Below are positions 49,033-57,039 of a DNA stretch of 64,000 nt, one piece after another. The DNA lies in contig NZ_BMNG01000003.1 in assembly GCF_014646335.1 (NCBI RefSeq), positions 1-64,000 on the forward strand, written 5' to 3'. The stretch's first letter is position 1. Each line of letters starts with the position of its first letter. The notes under the pieces are model-generated. The model was not told the DNA's origin. It was given only the letters and a program-made list of their open reading frames with translations, and did not search any database. This DNA comes from Streptomyces lasiicapitis (lineage in GTDB: Bacteria; Actinomycetota; Actinomycetes; Streptomycetales; Streptomycetaceae). Made by a program: the position numbers and the translations under genes.

Positions 49033-49338
49033 GTGATCGCCTCCTGGCGCGACGTGTTGGCTTGTGACGGTGGTGGCGTGACGCGTGAGGCCGGTGAGAT
49101 GCCGACGGGCGGCTGCTGGAGCGCCGTCAGACGGCCGTCGGTGTGCCGACGGGCCACGTGTGTGCCAACAGGCAATCTAGTCCCGGAACTTGCGCGCCGC
49201 GCACACGACTGCGCGGGAAAGCGCGGATCGTCCGCCAGTTGCCGGGCAGTTGCCGGGCAGGTGCCGGTGGGGTGCCCTCCGGCCGTGCGCCAGTCGTCCG
49301 CGAGGAAACCCGTGAACGCCCGCAAGGAGGGGCGGCGT
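49033..49338. other. Intergenic region with short G/C repeats
   Basis: About 300 bp between the methyltransferase start and the amaP-type stop. It contains short reiterations such as TGCCGACGGGC (twice, around 49097 and 49144) and TTGCCGGGCAG (twice in succession, about 49239-49260). A 98-codon minus-strand frame covers it, but its composition is Arg/Thr/Pro-rich and it resembles no protein I know. I treat the region as promoter for the methyltransferase gene plus non-coding sequence. Confidence 0.4.
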
Positions 49339-49923
49339 TCAGCGGATGCGCCGGGTCCTGTGGGCCTGGACGCTGATCCGTACGTCCGCCTCCAGGGCGC
49401 GCGGCGCCGCGGCCGCGCGGGCCTCCACGACGGCCTGCTCGGCCAGTTGACGCAGTGCGCCCCGCGGGGAGCCGTCGGGGGTCAGGACGAGGGTGATGCG
49501 GGCCCGCAGCCGCCGTGGACGGCCGAGGAGGCGCACGTGGGCGCGGGCCACGCCGTCGACCGCCCGCACGCGTTCGGCGATCGCCGCGGCCAACGCAGAG
49601 CCCGCGAGGGTGACGCCGGGCCTGCCCAGGGTGAGCACGCGAAGTCGACCCGCGCGGATCTCCAGGACGGCCAGGGCCAGGAGCAGCAGCAGGACGACGG
49701 CCAGGGCCGCGATCACGACGGGCGGCCACCAGCCGTGGTCGCGCCAGCGGCCGAGCGTGTCCTCGTCCAGCCACACGCGGTCGGCCCCCAGACGCGGCCA
49801 GCCGGAGGGCAGCCGGTCGCGCACGGGGTCCGTCGTCGTGGCGAGCGCGGCGCCCGCGCACAGCAGGACCGCCGCGGCGCAGAACAGCGTCGCGCGGTTG
49901 ACGCCCTGACGGAGTGCGCTCAT
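49339..49923 (-). CDS. amaP: AmaP-type alkaline-shock response membrane anchor
   Basis: A 194-residue membrane protein. TM1 at about 12-32 and TM2 at about 66-88 are separated by a short loop (TDPVRDRLPSGWPRL...). The C-terminal cytoplasmic domain (about 95-185) carries an Asp23-like beta pattern (GVTLAGSALAAAIAERVRAVDGVARAHV). AmaP tethers Asp23 to the membrane in staphylococci; here it ends a minus-strand run of Asp23-related genes. ATG 49923 overlaps the stop of the preceding gene (ATGA) and has GAGGAG upstream. Confidence 0.85.
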   Translation of the reverse strand: MSALRQGVNRATLFCAAAVLLCAGAALATTTDPVRDRLPSGWPRLGADRVWLDEDTLGRWRDHGWWPPVVIAALAVVLLLLLALAVLEIRAGRLRVLTLGRPGVTLAGSALAAAIAERVRAVDGVARAHVRLLGRPRRLRARITLVLTPDGSPRGALRQLAEQAVVEARAAAAPRALEADVRISVQAHRTRRIR

Positions 49924-50966
49924 CAGGGAGTGCTCCTCGGTGGCGATTCCTGGGGCTGTGACGGGGCTTCGGTCTCCGCGGGGCGCGCGGCGGCCTCGGT
50001 CTCTCCGCGCGGAGGCGTCGGTGCGCGCCACGAAGGCTCCGTACGCAGCCGGATGCGCAGGCGTGGCGGCCTGGTGAGCCCGAACTCCGCCACCGTCGCC
50101 TCGACCGCCTCGCGGACCTCCTGGCGGGCCGTGACGGGGTCGCCGAACTCCAGCCCCACGCGCACCCGCGCCCGGCGGCGGCCGACGCGCACGCCGACCC
50201 GCCGGACACCGGGGACCTCCGCCACGGCGTCCCGCAACAGGGCGGCGGCCGTGCCGCGTTCGAGGACCGCGCGCACGCCGGGCAGCGGCGGGGCCATCGG
50301 CAGGCGGCGCCGCTGCCCCGGTGCGACCGCCAGGACCAGCAGCCACACGCCGAGGGCGAACACCGCGGCCGCCACCGCGAGGTTCAGCGCCGAACCGCCG
50401 TCCGGGCCGTGCGTGGCCAGCCAGTCCAGGAGCCGAACCCGCCACCGCGCGGGAGGCTCCTCCGCAGCGTGCACCGCCACGACGTCGAACAGCAGCACTC
50501 CGGAGGCGACGGCCGCGGCCAGGGCCAACACGGCCACGGGCAGGCGCCGTTCGGACCACGGCCGACGCCCGCCGTGCGAAACCGCCGCCTCCGTAGATGC
50601 CGCTTTGCCGCCCGAGCCGTGCCCCTCCGTAGAGAGCCGCTCCGTAGAGAGCCCCTGTGTCGAGAGTTCCTGGAGGGCCAGCTCGCGCACGTGGACCCGG
50701 GCCGGGTCCACGGAGAGCCCGGTCAGCCGGGCGGTGCGTTCGGTGACGTGCGACCGCACGCTCTCGCCGGTGTCGTCCAGGACGCCCGGGTAGGGCACGG
50801 TCACCGTGACACCCACCCGGGCCCGGCGACCGCGCACGGCCGCCGAGCCCCGGCCGACCCTGACCTCGCCCGTACCCAGCGCCTCCGTAGCGGCACGTTC
50901 CGCGATACGGCGCACCGCGCGGTCCGCGATGGTGGTCGCGCCGCGTTCCCCGGCGGGGGTGTTCAT
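49923..50966 (-). CDS. Asp23/DUF6286-type two-domain membrane protein
   Basis: A 347-residue protein. Residues 10-105 form an Asp23-like domain (IADRAVRRIAERAATEALG, then VTVTVPYPGVLDDTGESVRSHVTERTARLTGL). A Ser/Thr/Glu linker follows. Two hydrophobic segments lie at about 145-165 and 195-217. The DUF6286-like C-terminal domain follows (RDAVAEVPGVRRVGVRVGRRRARVRV) with a Pro/Glu/Thr tail. Both soluble domains have the same beta-alpha pattern as Asp23, with the membrane hairpin between. It overlaps both neighbours by 4 nt, so the operon is tightly coupled. Confidence 0.8.
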   Translation of the reverse strand: MNTPAGERGATTIADRAVRRIAERAATEALGTGEVRVGRGSAAVRGRRARVGVTVTVPYPGVLDDTGESVRSHVTERTARLTGLSVDPARVHVRELALQELSTQGLSTERLSTEGHGSGGKAASTEAAVSHGGRRPWSERRLPVAVLALAAAVASGVLLFDVVAVHAAEEPPARWRVRLLDWLATHGPDGGSALNLAVAAAVFALGVWLLVLAVAPGQRRRLPMAPPLPGVRAVLERGTAAALLRDAVAEVPGVRRVGVRVGRRRARVRVGLEFGDPVTARQEVREAVEATVAEFGLTRPPRLRIRLRTEPSWRAPTPPRGETEAAARPAETEAPSQPQESPPRSTP

Positions 50967-51178
50967 CGCCGCTCCCGGTCACGGCCGTCACGGGCGACGC
51001 GGTCCGCACGGCCGGAAAGGAACTCGCGGATGCCGATGCCGTCGTCCATGAGGCGTCCCAGTACGAAGCCGACCGCGCCGAGCGCGGCGACCAGCAGGAA
51101 GGCGCCGAAGCCGCCGAACCATCCGGCGAATCCCAGTGCCATGCCCGCCAACAGGCCCACCAAGGCTTTGTTCACCAC
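50963..51178 (-). CDS. Small glycine-rich membrane protein of the Asp23 operon
   Basis: A 71-residue protein with one long hydrophobic, Gly/Ala/Phe-rich stretch (residues 6-42, probably two helices, KALVGLLAGMALGFAGWFGG and FGAFLLVAALGAVGFVLGRL) and a basic tail (RADRVARDGRDRERR). It resembles the DUF2273-type small membrane partner found beside asp23 and amaP. ATG 51178; overlaps the next gene by 4 nt. Confidence 0.75.
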   Translation of the reverse strand: MVNKALVGLLAGMALGFAGWFGGFGAFLLVAALGAVGFVLGRLMDDGIGIREFLSGRADRVARDGRDRERR

Positions 51179-51251
51179 TCACCTCACACCGCAGAAGAGA
51201 CCCGCAGAAGGGACATCTCGCGAAGGACAGCCGCGGGAAGACATGGGGGGC

Positions 51252-51767
51252 TTACTCCACGCGCGTCTCGGCGGTGGTGTCCCGGTCGTCGTCGGGCAGG
51301 TGCACGTCGTTGATGGCGACGTTGACCTCGACGACCTCCAGGCCCGTGATGCGCTCCACGGCCGTGATGACGTTCTCGCGCACGTCGTGGGCGACGTCCG
51401 TGATGGGCACGCCGTACTCGACGACGATGTCGAGGTCGATCGCCGTCTGCCGCTCGCCGACCTCGACCTTCACGCCCCGGCCTACGTTCGGGCGCCCGCC
51501 GGGGACGCGGTCGCGGACGGCGCCGATGGTGCGGGAGAGGCCCCCGCCCATGTCGTGCACACCGGGGATCTCGCGCGCCGCCATACCGGCGATCTTGACG
51601 ACCACGACGTCCGCGATCGAGGTCTTGCCGCGCGTGGCCGGAGGCTCGCTGGGGCCGGTGCGGCCCGTGACGGTGGTGGCTCCCTCCGCGCTGTGCGAGC
51701 CGCCGACGAGGCCCTTCTCGGTATCGCTGGACGTGGCCGACTTCGAAGTGAGCTCCTGTGCCGCCAT
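51252..51767 (-). CDS. Asp23/Gls24-family envelope stress protein
   Basis: A 171-residue protein, the canonical Asp23/Gls24 member of this cluster. A disordered Ser/Thr-rich start of about 45 residues precedes the domain (TSIADVVVVKIAGMAAREIPGVHDMG, then VKVEVGERQTAIDLDIVVEYGVPITDVAHDVRENVITAVERITGLEVVEVNVAINDV in the expected order). Asp23 is abundant and membrane-associated through AmaP and is linked to cell-envelope homeostasis. It is the first gene of the minus-strand operon, 73 bp upstream of the small membrane protein and divergent from the sigma factor gene. Confidence 0.92.
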   Translation of the reverse strand: MAAQELTSKSATSSDTEKGLVGGSHSAEGATTVTGRTGPSEPPATRGKTSIADVVVVKIAGMAAREIPGVHDMGGGLSRTIGAVRDRVPGGRPNVGRGVKVEVGERQTAIDLDIVVEYGVPITDVAHDVRENVITAVERITGLEVVEVNVAINDVHLPDDDRDTTAETRVE

Positions 51768-51974
51768 ATCGGCATCTCCTAGTCGTCTCGGTCGAGTTGA
51801 TGCGCTGTGTGTGCCGTACGTTTCGCGCCCTTCACTCCCACTGACACAGATGCCCAGGATCCGTTACGCGCCTCCCGGGAATTTCTTCCGATGGCCGGTA
51901 CCGTGCGTGCGCCGCGTAACGCGGGCGGCTTGTCGTGTGTCGTAGGAGCACGACCGAAGCGAGAGGAGCCGCGT

Positions 51975-52562
51975 GTGCCCGGGGATCGGGGCAGAGCGCC
52001 GGAGGAGACGGATGCGCCGTTGCCGCACGAGGACGCCTTGCTGGTGGTGCGCGCGGCCGAGGGCGACGACGAGGCCTTCGAGGCGCTCGTGCACCGCCAC
52101 GCGCCCGTTCTGCTGCGCCTCGCCACGCGGCTGCTCGGCAGCCCCACAGAGGCCGAGGACGCCGTCCAGGAGGCCTTCGTGAGCGCCTGGCGCAAGCTGC
52201 CGGAGTTCCGCGGGGACGCCCGGTTCGGCACCTGGATGCACAGGATCGTCACCAACCGGTGCCTCAACGTGCTGCGTTCGCGGCCCCCGGTGACCGCTCT
52301 GGACAGCGTTCCGGAGCCGCAGGCCCCCGAGCACCAGGTGTCCCCGGCGAGGGCGGCGGAGGCGCACGCGGCCGTGCGCGACCTGTCGCGCGCGATAGAG
52401 GGGCTCTCACCGGAGCAGCGGGTGTGCTGGGTCCTGCGGGAACTCGACGGCGTGCCCTACGAATCCATTGCCGAGACGGTCGGCATCAGCCAGGAGGCGG
52501 TCCGCGGCCGTGTCTTCAGGGCCCGGCGCTATCTGACGGAGGCGATGGCCGGATGGCGATGA
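51975..52562 (+). CDS. ECF-type RNA polymerase sigma factor
   Basis: A 195-residue sigma70-family factor. Region 2 is at about 18-85 (EGDDEAFEALVHRHAPVLLRLA, then AEDAVQEAFVSAWRKLPEFRGDARFGTWMHRIVTNRC) and region 4 at about 135-190 (IEGLSPEQRVCWVLRELDGVPYESIAETVGISQEAVRGRVFRARRYL). There is no region 1 or 3. GTG 51975 is chosen for GAGAGGAG with a 6-nt gap; longer frames back to 51807 have no ribosome binding site. It lies directly before a gene with a zinc-finger anti-sigma motif and is divergent from the asp23 operon, its likely target. Confidence 0.92.
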   Translation: MPGDRGRAPEETDAPLPHEDALLVVRAAEGDDEAFEALVHRHAPVLLRLATRLLGSPTEAEDAVQEAFVSAWRKLPEFRGDARFGTWMHRIVTNRCLNVLRSRPPVTALDSVPEPQAPEHQVSPARAAEAHAAVRDLSRAIEGLSPEQRVCWVLRELDGVPYESIAETVGISQEAVRGRVFRARRYLTEAMAGWR

Positions 52563-53326
52563 ACGAAGGCGGGACACCGGGCGGGGCGGCGTTCGGCGAC
52601 GTGCCCGACGAGGAGACCCTGCCCTGCGGCCGGGAACTCGCACAGGTCTGGGAGCAGGCGGAGACGGGCGAGCCGGACCCGCACACGGCGGACTGCCCGC
52701 ACTGCGCCGAGGCGCTGCGAGCCTTGCGCACCCTGGAGGGCGTCGTCGCGCGGGCACGCGCGGACGAGCCCCAGGAGAGGCAGTGGGACACCGCCGCGCT
52801 CGCGGGCCGCGTCATGGACGTCGTGCGGCTCGAACTCCGGCCGGGGCGCACCCTCGCCCTCGGCGAGCCCGACGAGGACGCCTGGATCGTGGAGGCGGCC
52901 GCCGCGCGGACGTTCCGGGCGGCGGTGGACGCCCTGCCGGGGGTCCGCGCGGGCAGCTGCCGCATCGAGACGGCCGTCGTGAACGCGGCCTCCGGGGCTT
53001 CCGCTCCGCCCGCGGGGCGACTGCCGCGCGGACCCGCGAGGGTACGTATCGAAGTACAGGTCGGCCTCTCCTGGAACCTGCAACTGGTCGCGGACGAGGT
53101 GCGCGGACGCATCGTCGAGGCCGCGGACGGCGAGCTGGGCATGCGGGTCGCGGCGGTCGACGTGGTGGTCGCGGACCTGCTCGACGAAGACGAAGAAGAC
53201 CGAGAAGACCAAGAAGACCAAGAAGACCAAGAAGACCAAGAAGACCAAGAAGACCAAGAAGACCAAGAAGACCGAGAAGACCGAGAAGCTGAAGAAGCCG
53301 ATGAAGTCGAAGGGGGGCAGCGATGA
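52559..53326 (+). CDS. Zinc-finger (ZAS-like) protein fused to an Asp23-type domain, with acidic repeat tail
   Basis: About 255 residues. The early segment has H-x3-C-x2-C (DPHTADCPHCAEALRALR), the metal site of ZAS-type anti-sigma factors, within about 20-65. Residues about 80-205 show the Asp23-like pattern (ALAGRVMDVVRLELRPGR, then FRAAVDALPGVRAGSCRIETAV, then RVRIEVQVGLSWNLQLVADEVRGRIVEAA). The tail is ten Glu-Asp-Gln/Arg repeats followed by a short acidic end. No membrane segment is seen, unlike most anti-sigma factors; localisation could come from binding other Asp23 proteins. It overlaps the sigma stop by 4 nt (ATG 52553 is possible). I infer an anti-sigma role from the motif and position. 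Confidence 0.75.
   Translation: MNEGGTPGGAAFGDVPDEETLPCGRELAQVWEQAETGEPDPHTADCPHCAEALRALRTLEGVVARARADEPQERQWDTAALAGRVMDVVRLELRPGRTLALGEPDEDAWIVEAAAARTFRAAVDALPGVRAGSCRIETAVVNAASGASAPPAGRLPRGPARVRIEVQVGLSWNLQLVADEVRGRIVEAADGELGMRVAAVDVVVADLLDEDEEDREDQEDQEDQEDQEDQEDQEDQEDREDREAEEADEVEGGQR
53195..53284 (+). repeat. Ten-unit 9-bp tandem repeat inside the ZAS/Asp23 gene
   Basis: The unit GAAGACCAA (seven copies) or GAAGACCGA (three copies, at both ends) repeats without interruption and encodes (Glu-Asp-Gln/Arg)x10. It is A-rich and low in GC compared with its surroundings. A repeat of three codons can vary in number without a frameshift. Confidence 0.95.
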
Positions 53327-53673
53327 CGGAACAGCAGACCCCGCGCGCGCTCGCGGACCTGGTCGGCGCCGCCGTCCTCGCCACCCGCGGAGTGGCCTTC
53401 CTCCGCCCCGGCCTCGCCGAGCTCCTGCGCTCCTCCGTGGGCCTGGGAGCGGGCCGGGGCACGTCCGGCGCCGCCGGGGCGTCGGGGGTGCGTGTGCAGC
53501 GGCGGAAGGGCTCTGCCGGGCTCGACATCGAGGTCTACGTGGTGCTGAGTCGGGGGCACCGCGCCCTGGACGTGACCCGCGCGGTGCGCGCGGCGGTCGT
53601 GGACGTCCTGGCGGGCGAGGCGGGAGAAAAGGTTTCCGCGCAGGTCAGGGTCACGGTGACCGGGGTCGTCTAG
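53323..53673 (+). CDS. Asp23/Gls24-related small protein
   Basis: A 116-residue protein with a single Asp23-like domain (ADLVGAAVLATRGVAFLRPG, then LDIEVYVVLSRGHRALDVTRAVRAAVVDVL, then AQVRVTVTGVV). It is the third gene of the sigma operon, overlapping the ZAS/Asp23 gene by 4 nt. The start ATG 53323 is well placed after an AGGGGGG-type site. Confidence 0.82.
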   Translation: MTEQQTPRALADLVGAAVLATRGVAFLRPGLAELLRSSVGLGAGRGTSGAAGASGVRVQRRKGSAGLDIEVYVVLSRGHRALDVTRAVRAAVVDVLAGEAGEKVSAQVRVTVTGVV

Positions 53674-53737
53674 GCGGGGTGACCGAGGTCGTACAGGGGG
53701 TGGGGGCGCACCGCCGCGGCCCCTTTACCCTTGAGGG

Positions 53738-55270
53738 ATGACCATCAGCAGTGTCCGGACCGGAGCAGTGGACGAAGTGGCCGTAACGCGAAGCTACGAG
53801 ATCCGCACCTATGGGTGCCAGATGAACGTCCACGACTCCGAACGGCTCTCCGGCCTCCTGGAGGACGCCGGTTACGTACGCGCGCCCGAAGGCTCCGACG
53901 GCGACGCGGACGTGGTGGTCTTCAACACGTGCGCGGTCCGCGAGAACGCCGACAACCGGCTGTACGGCAACCTGGGCCGCCTCGCCCCCAGGAAGACCCA
54001 GCGCCCCGGCATGCAGATCGCCGTCGGTGGCTGCCTGGCCCAGAAGGACCGCGACACCATCGTGAAGAAGGCGCCCTGGGTGGACGTCGTCTTCGGCACG
54101 CACAACATCGGCAAGCTGCCGGTCCTCCTGGAGCGCGCCCGCGTACAGGAAGAGGCGCAGGTCGAGATCGCCGAGTCCCTGGAGGCGTTCCCCTCGACCC
54201 TGCCCACGCGCCGCGAGAGCGCGTACGCGGCATGGGTGTCGATCTCCGTGGGGTGCAACAACACCTGCACCTTCTGCATCGTGCCCGCCCTGCGCGGCAA
54301 GGAGAAGGACCGCAGGACCGGCGACATCCTCGCCGAGATCGAGGCGCTCGTCGGCGAGGGCGTCTCCGAGATCACCCTGCTCGGGCAGAACGTGAACGCG
54401 TACGGCTCCGACATCGGCGACCGCGAGGCCTTCAGCAAGCTGCTGCGCGCCTGCGGGCGGATCGAGGGCCTGGAGCGGGTGCGCTTCACCTCGCCGCACC
54501 CGCGCGACTTCACGGACGACGTCATCGCCGCGATGGCCGAGACGCCGAACGTGATGCCCCAGCTGCACATGCCGCTGCAGTCCGGCTCGGACCCGGTCCT
54601 GAAGGCGATGCGCCGCTCCTACCGCCAGGACCGCTTCCTGGGGATCATCGAGAAGGTCCGCGCCGCCATGCCGGACGCCGCGATCTCCACGGACATCATC
54701 GTGGGCTTCCCCGGTGAGACCGAGGAGGACTTCGAGCAGACCATGCACGTGGTCCGTGAGGCCCGCTTCGCCAACGCCTTCACCTTCCAGTACTCCAAGC
54801 GCCCCGGGACGCCCGCCGCCGAGATGGACGACCAGATCCCCAAGGAGGTCGTACAGGCGCGCTACGAGCGTCTGGTGGCCCTCCAGGAGGAGATCTCCTG
54901 GGCCGAGAACAAGAAGCAGGTCGGCCGCACCCTGGAGCTGATGGTCGCCGAGGGCGAGGGCCGCAAGGACGGCGCCACCCACCGCCTGTCCGGCCGCGCT
55001 CCCGACAACCGCCTCGTCCACTTCACCAAGCCCGACACCGAGGTGCGCCCCGGCGACGTCGTGACGGTCGAGATCACGTACGCGGCGCCGCACCACCTGC
55101 TCGCCGAGGGCGCCGTGCTCGGCGTGCGGCGCACGGGCGCGGGCGACGCCTGGGAGAAGCGCAACACGGCCGAGACCGCGAAGCCGGCCGGCGTGCTGCT
55201 CGGCCTGCCCAAGATCGGCGTACCGGAGCCGCTGCCGGCGGCCACGGGCAGCGGGTGCGGCTGCGACTGA
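53738..55270 (+). CDS. miaB: tRNA-2-methylthio-N6-isopentenyladenosine synthase MiaB
   Basis: A 510-residue radical-SAM methylthiotransferase that adds a methylthio group to position 2 of i6A37 in tRNA. The N-terminal domain has [24 protein letters not shown] and [10 protein letters not shown], supplying three cluster cysteines. The radical-SAM motif is C-x3-C-x2-C in [23 protein letters not shown] domain follows (about 395-465). The C-terminal tail ends GSGCGCD, a Cys-rich end common in actinobacteria. It works on the product of MiaA, encoded 1.8 kb downstream. Confidence 0.96.
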   Translation: MTISSVRTGAVDEVAVTRSYEIRTYGCQMNVHDSERLSGLLEDAGYVRAPEGSDGDADVVVFNTCAVRENADNRLYGNLGRLAPRKTQRPGMQIAVGGCLAQKDRDTIVKKAPWVDVVFGTHNIGKLPVLLERARVQEEAQVEIAESLEAFPSTLPTRRESAYAAWVSISVGCNNTCTFCIVPALRGKEKDRRTGDILAEIEALVGEGVSEITLLGQNVNAYGSDIGDREAFSKLLRACGRIEGLERVRFTSPHPRDFTDDVIAAMAETPNVMPQLHMPLQSGSDPVLKAMRRSYRQDRFLGIIEKVRAAMPDAAISTDIIVGFPGETEEDFEQTMHVVREARFANAFTFQYSKRPGTPAAEMDDQIPKEVVQARYERLVALQEEISWAENKKQVGRTLELMVAEGEGRKDGATHRLSGRAPDNRLVHFTKPDTEVRPGDVVTVEITYAAPHHLLAEGAVLGVRRTGAGDAWEKRNTAETAKPAGVLLGLPKIGVPEPLPAATGSGCGCD

Positions 55271-55350
55271 GGCCGCTCGGTGCGGCGTGCGCGGAGTCCC
55301 CGCGCACGCCGAAGGCGATGCCTACGTAGACGCGCGTTACGCTGCGGATC

Positions 55351-56076
55351 ATGCTTGTCGCCGCAGCCGTCTGCCCCTGTCCGCCCCTGCTCGTGCCCGA
55401 GGTCGCCGCGGGTGCGGCACCGGAAATGGATGCCGCGCGGGCGGCGTGCACGGACGCCATCGGGGTGCTCGCCGCCTCCCGTCCCGACCGCCTCGTCGTC
55501 GTGGGCCCCGCCGGGCTGAACGGCCGCGGACCGCACCCCCAGGGGGCACGCGGTTCGTTCCGGGGCTTCGGTGTGGACCTCGACGTACGCCTCGGAGCGG
55601 CACCTACCGAAGACACCGGGCAGACATCGGAACGTGAGCTTCCGGTGTCGCTGGCCGTCGCCGGATGGCTGCTCGGGCGTACGGCATGGTCGGCCGCTCC
55701 CGTAGAAGGCCTCGGCGTGGGGGAACCACTTGCGGCCGAGCGGTGTATCCAGGTCGGAGGGGAGATCGCTGCGGTGGCGGACCGGGTGGCGCTGCTCGTG
55801 ATGGGCGACGCCAGTGCCTGCCGCACGCTCAAGGCGCCGGGCTACCTGGACGAGCGGGCGGCCGGGTTCGACGCGGACGTGGCGCGGGCGCTGGGCGCGG
55901 CCGACGTGGCCGCGCTCAAGGCGTTGGACGCGGAGCTCGCGCAGGAGCTCAAGGCGGCCGGGCGCGCGCCCTGGCAGGTGCTCGCGGGCGCGGCCGACGG
56001 CGCGGGCCTGAGCGGCGAGCTGCTCTTCGACGAGGCGCCGTACGGGGTCGGCTATCTGGTGGCGGCCTGGTCCTAG
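55351..56076 (+). CDS. Class III extradiol dioxygenase (LigB)-like protein
   Basis: A 241-residue protein with the LigB/MEMO-like core (AAAVCPCPPLLVPEVAAG, then DAIGVLAASRPDRLVVVGPAG, then ALLVMGDASACR and LLFDEAPYGVGYLVAAW). The catalytic His residues of true LigB enzymes are not clear: the expected N-terminal PHPP reads PCPP and GDxSH reads GDASA. It may therefore lack iron-dependent cleavage. Similar proteins are regularly encoded between miaB and miaA in actinobacteria. ATG 55351. Confidence 0.8.
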   Translation: MLVAAAVCPCPPLLVPEVAAGAAPEMDAARAACTDAIGVLAASRPDRLVVVGPAGLNGRGPHPQGARGSFRGFGVDLDVRLGAAPTEDTGQTSERELPVSLAVAGWLLGRTAWSAAPVEGLGVGEPLAAERCIQVGGEIAAVADRVALLVMGDASACRTLKAPGYLDERAAGFDADVARALGAADVAALKALDAELAQELKAAGRAPWQVLAGAADGAGLSGELLFDEAPYGVGYLVAAWS

Positions 56077-56114
56077 GCGGGGGCCCCGAGCGCACCTGCG
56101 TACGCACACAGGCC

Positions 56115-56149
56115 GACGGCCGTGAAGCCAGTAGCGCTTCACGGCCGTC
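56115..56149. terminator. Bidirectional terminator between LigB-like gene and small basic protein gene
   Basis: A perfect 14-bp stem, GACGGCCGTGAAGC (56115-56128) with GCTTCACGGCCGTC (56136-56149), around a 7-nt loop, in the 93-bp gap between convergent genes. Confidence 0.9.
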
Positions 56150-56169
56150 CGCCGGTTGTGCAGGTGTGC

Positions 56170-56454
56170 TCAGGAAGCCGAAGGAGGCGGCGACGGCGGA
56201 GAGTTTCCCGGGGGAGTGGCACCGCCACCCGCGCCCTTCCCGCCCTCCGTACCGGCGAGGCGGTCCACGGCGTCCTTCGCCTTGCCCGTCCCCGTCCGGA
56301 TCTTGTCGCTGTACTTGCCCTTGGTCCTCCTGTCGACCGCCTTGGCGGCCTTGTCCAGGCCCTGGTCGATCCTGCCCCCGTGCTGCCGCGCGAGACCCGC
56401 GGCCTTGCCCTTGACGGGGGCGAGCTTGTCCTTCAGCTGGTCCAGGAAGCCCAT
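56170..56454 (-). CDS. Small basic protein, antitoxin (Rv0909/MT0933-like) family
   Basis: A 94-residue Lys/Gly/Ala-rich protein (GFLDQLKDKLAPVKGKAAGLARQHGGRIDQGLDKAAKAVDRRTKGKYSDKI in outline: an amphipathic helix, a second helix, then the KYSDKI signature). This pattern is annotated as antitoxin of the MT0933 type in mycobacteria, but no toxin gene is adjacent, so that role is doubtful here. ATG 56454 has GGAAGGTGG upstream. It may be co-transcribed with the acidic gene 25 bp upstream. Confidence 0.7.
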   Translation of the reverse strand: MGFLDQLKDKLAPVKGKAAGLARQHGGRIDQGLDKAAKAVDRRTKGKYSDKIRTGTGKAKDAVDRLAGTEGGKGAGGGATPPGNSPPSPPPSAS

Positions 56455-56479
56455 GGGTCCACCTTCCCTCGCCGGGGAG

Positions 56480-56857
56480 TCACTTACGGGCGCTCTCACC
56501 GGCCTCGTTGTCGGCCGCCTCCTGTGCGGACTGCTGCTTGGGGATCTCGACGTTCTCCGAGCTGTCGGCGTTCTCGGCGCCCTTGGAGGTCTCCGCGCTC
56601 TTCGCGGTCTCAGGGGTGTCGGCGGTGTCCGCCTTCTCCGTAGAGGCCGCCTCGGCGGATTCCGCGGCTTTGTTCTCGGCGTTCTCGGCGTCGCTCTTCG
56701 CCTCGGACTTGGCCTCGTCCTTCGCCGCGGCCCCGCCCTCCGCCTCGGAGGACTCCTCGGCCGCCTCGGACTCGGCCGTCAAGGTGTCGGCCGACACCTC
56801 GGGCGACTCCGTCGCGTCCTCAGACTTCTTCCGGCGGAACCGTGAAAAAACACCCAT
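56480..56857 (-). CDS. Acidic low-complexity protein
   Basis: A 125-residue protein, function not recognised. It begins with a basic patch (VFSRFRRKK) and then is almost wholly Ala/Glu/Ser/Lys/Asp (EAKSEAKSDAENAENKAAES-like), probably disordered or a single long helix, with strong negative charge. The pairing of a basic-start acidic protein with the basic small protein next to it suggests they might bind each other; that is conjecture. ATG 56857 has GGAG 5 nt upstream. Confidence 0.7.
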   Translation of the reverse strand: MGVFSRFRRKKSEDATESPEVSADTLTAESEAAEESSEAEGGAAAKDEAKSEAKSDAENAENKAAESAEAASTEKADTADTPETAKSAETSKGAENADSSENVEIPKQQSAQEAADNEAGESARK

Positions 56858-57039
56858 ATCTACTCCATACGTTACTCGTGTGGGCGAAATCCCGCGCCGC
56901 CCGGTGCGTCCGATTGCGTCGCACGGGTCACCGATCCTCGAAATCGGCGGCCGGAACCTCGCAACAGGCAACGACCCCGAAGCCGTGCCGTCACGTAGCT
57001 CGTTCGGGCACTTGCCGTGCGGTTTGCGAGACTGGGGCG

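Noticed and set aside
49029..49325. A 98-codon minus-strand frame upstream of amaP
   Set aside because: Thr/Arg/Pro-rich with no ribosome binding site or similarity, and it overlaps the start region of the methyltransferase.
53195..53284. Regular repeat considered as CRISPR
   Set aside because: Units are 9 bp, in frame and without spacers; it is a coding tandem repeat.
56170..56857. Toxin-antitoxin locus
   Set aside because: Only the antitoxin-like protein is present; the neighbour is an acidic low-complexity protein without any toxin motif.
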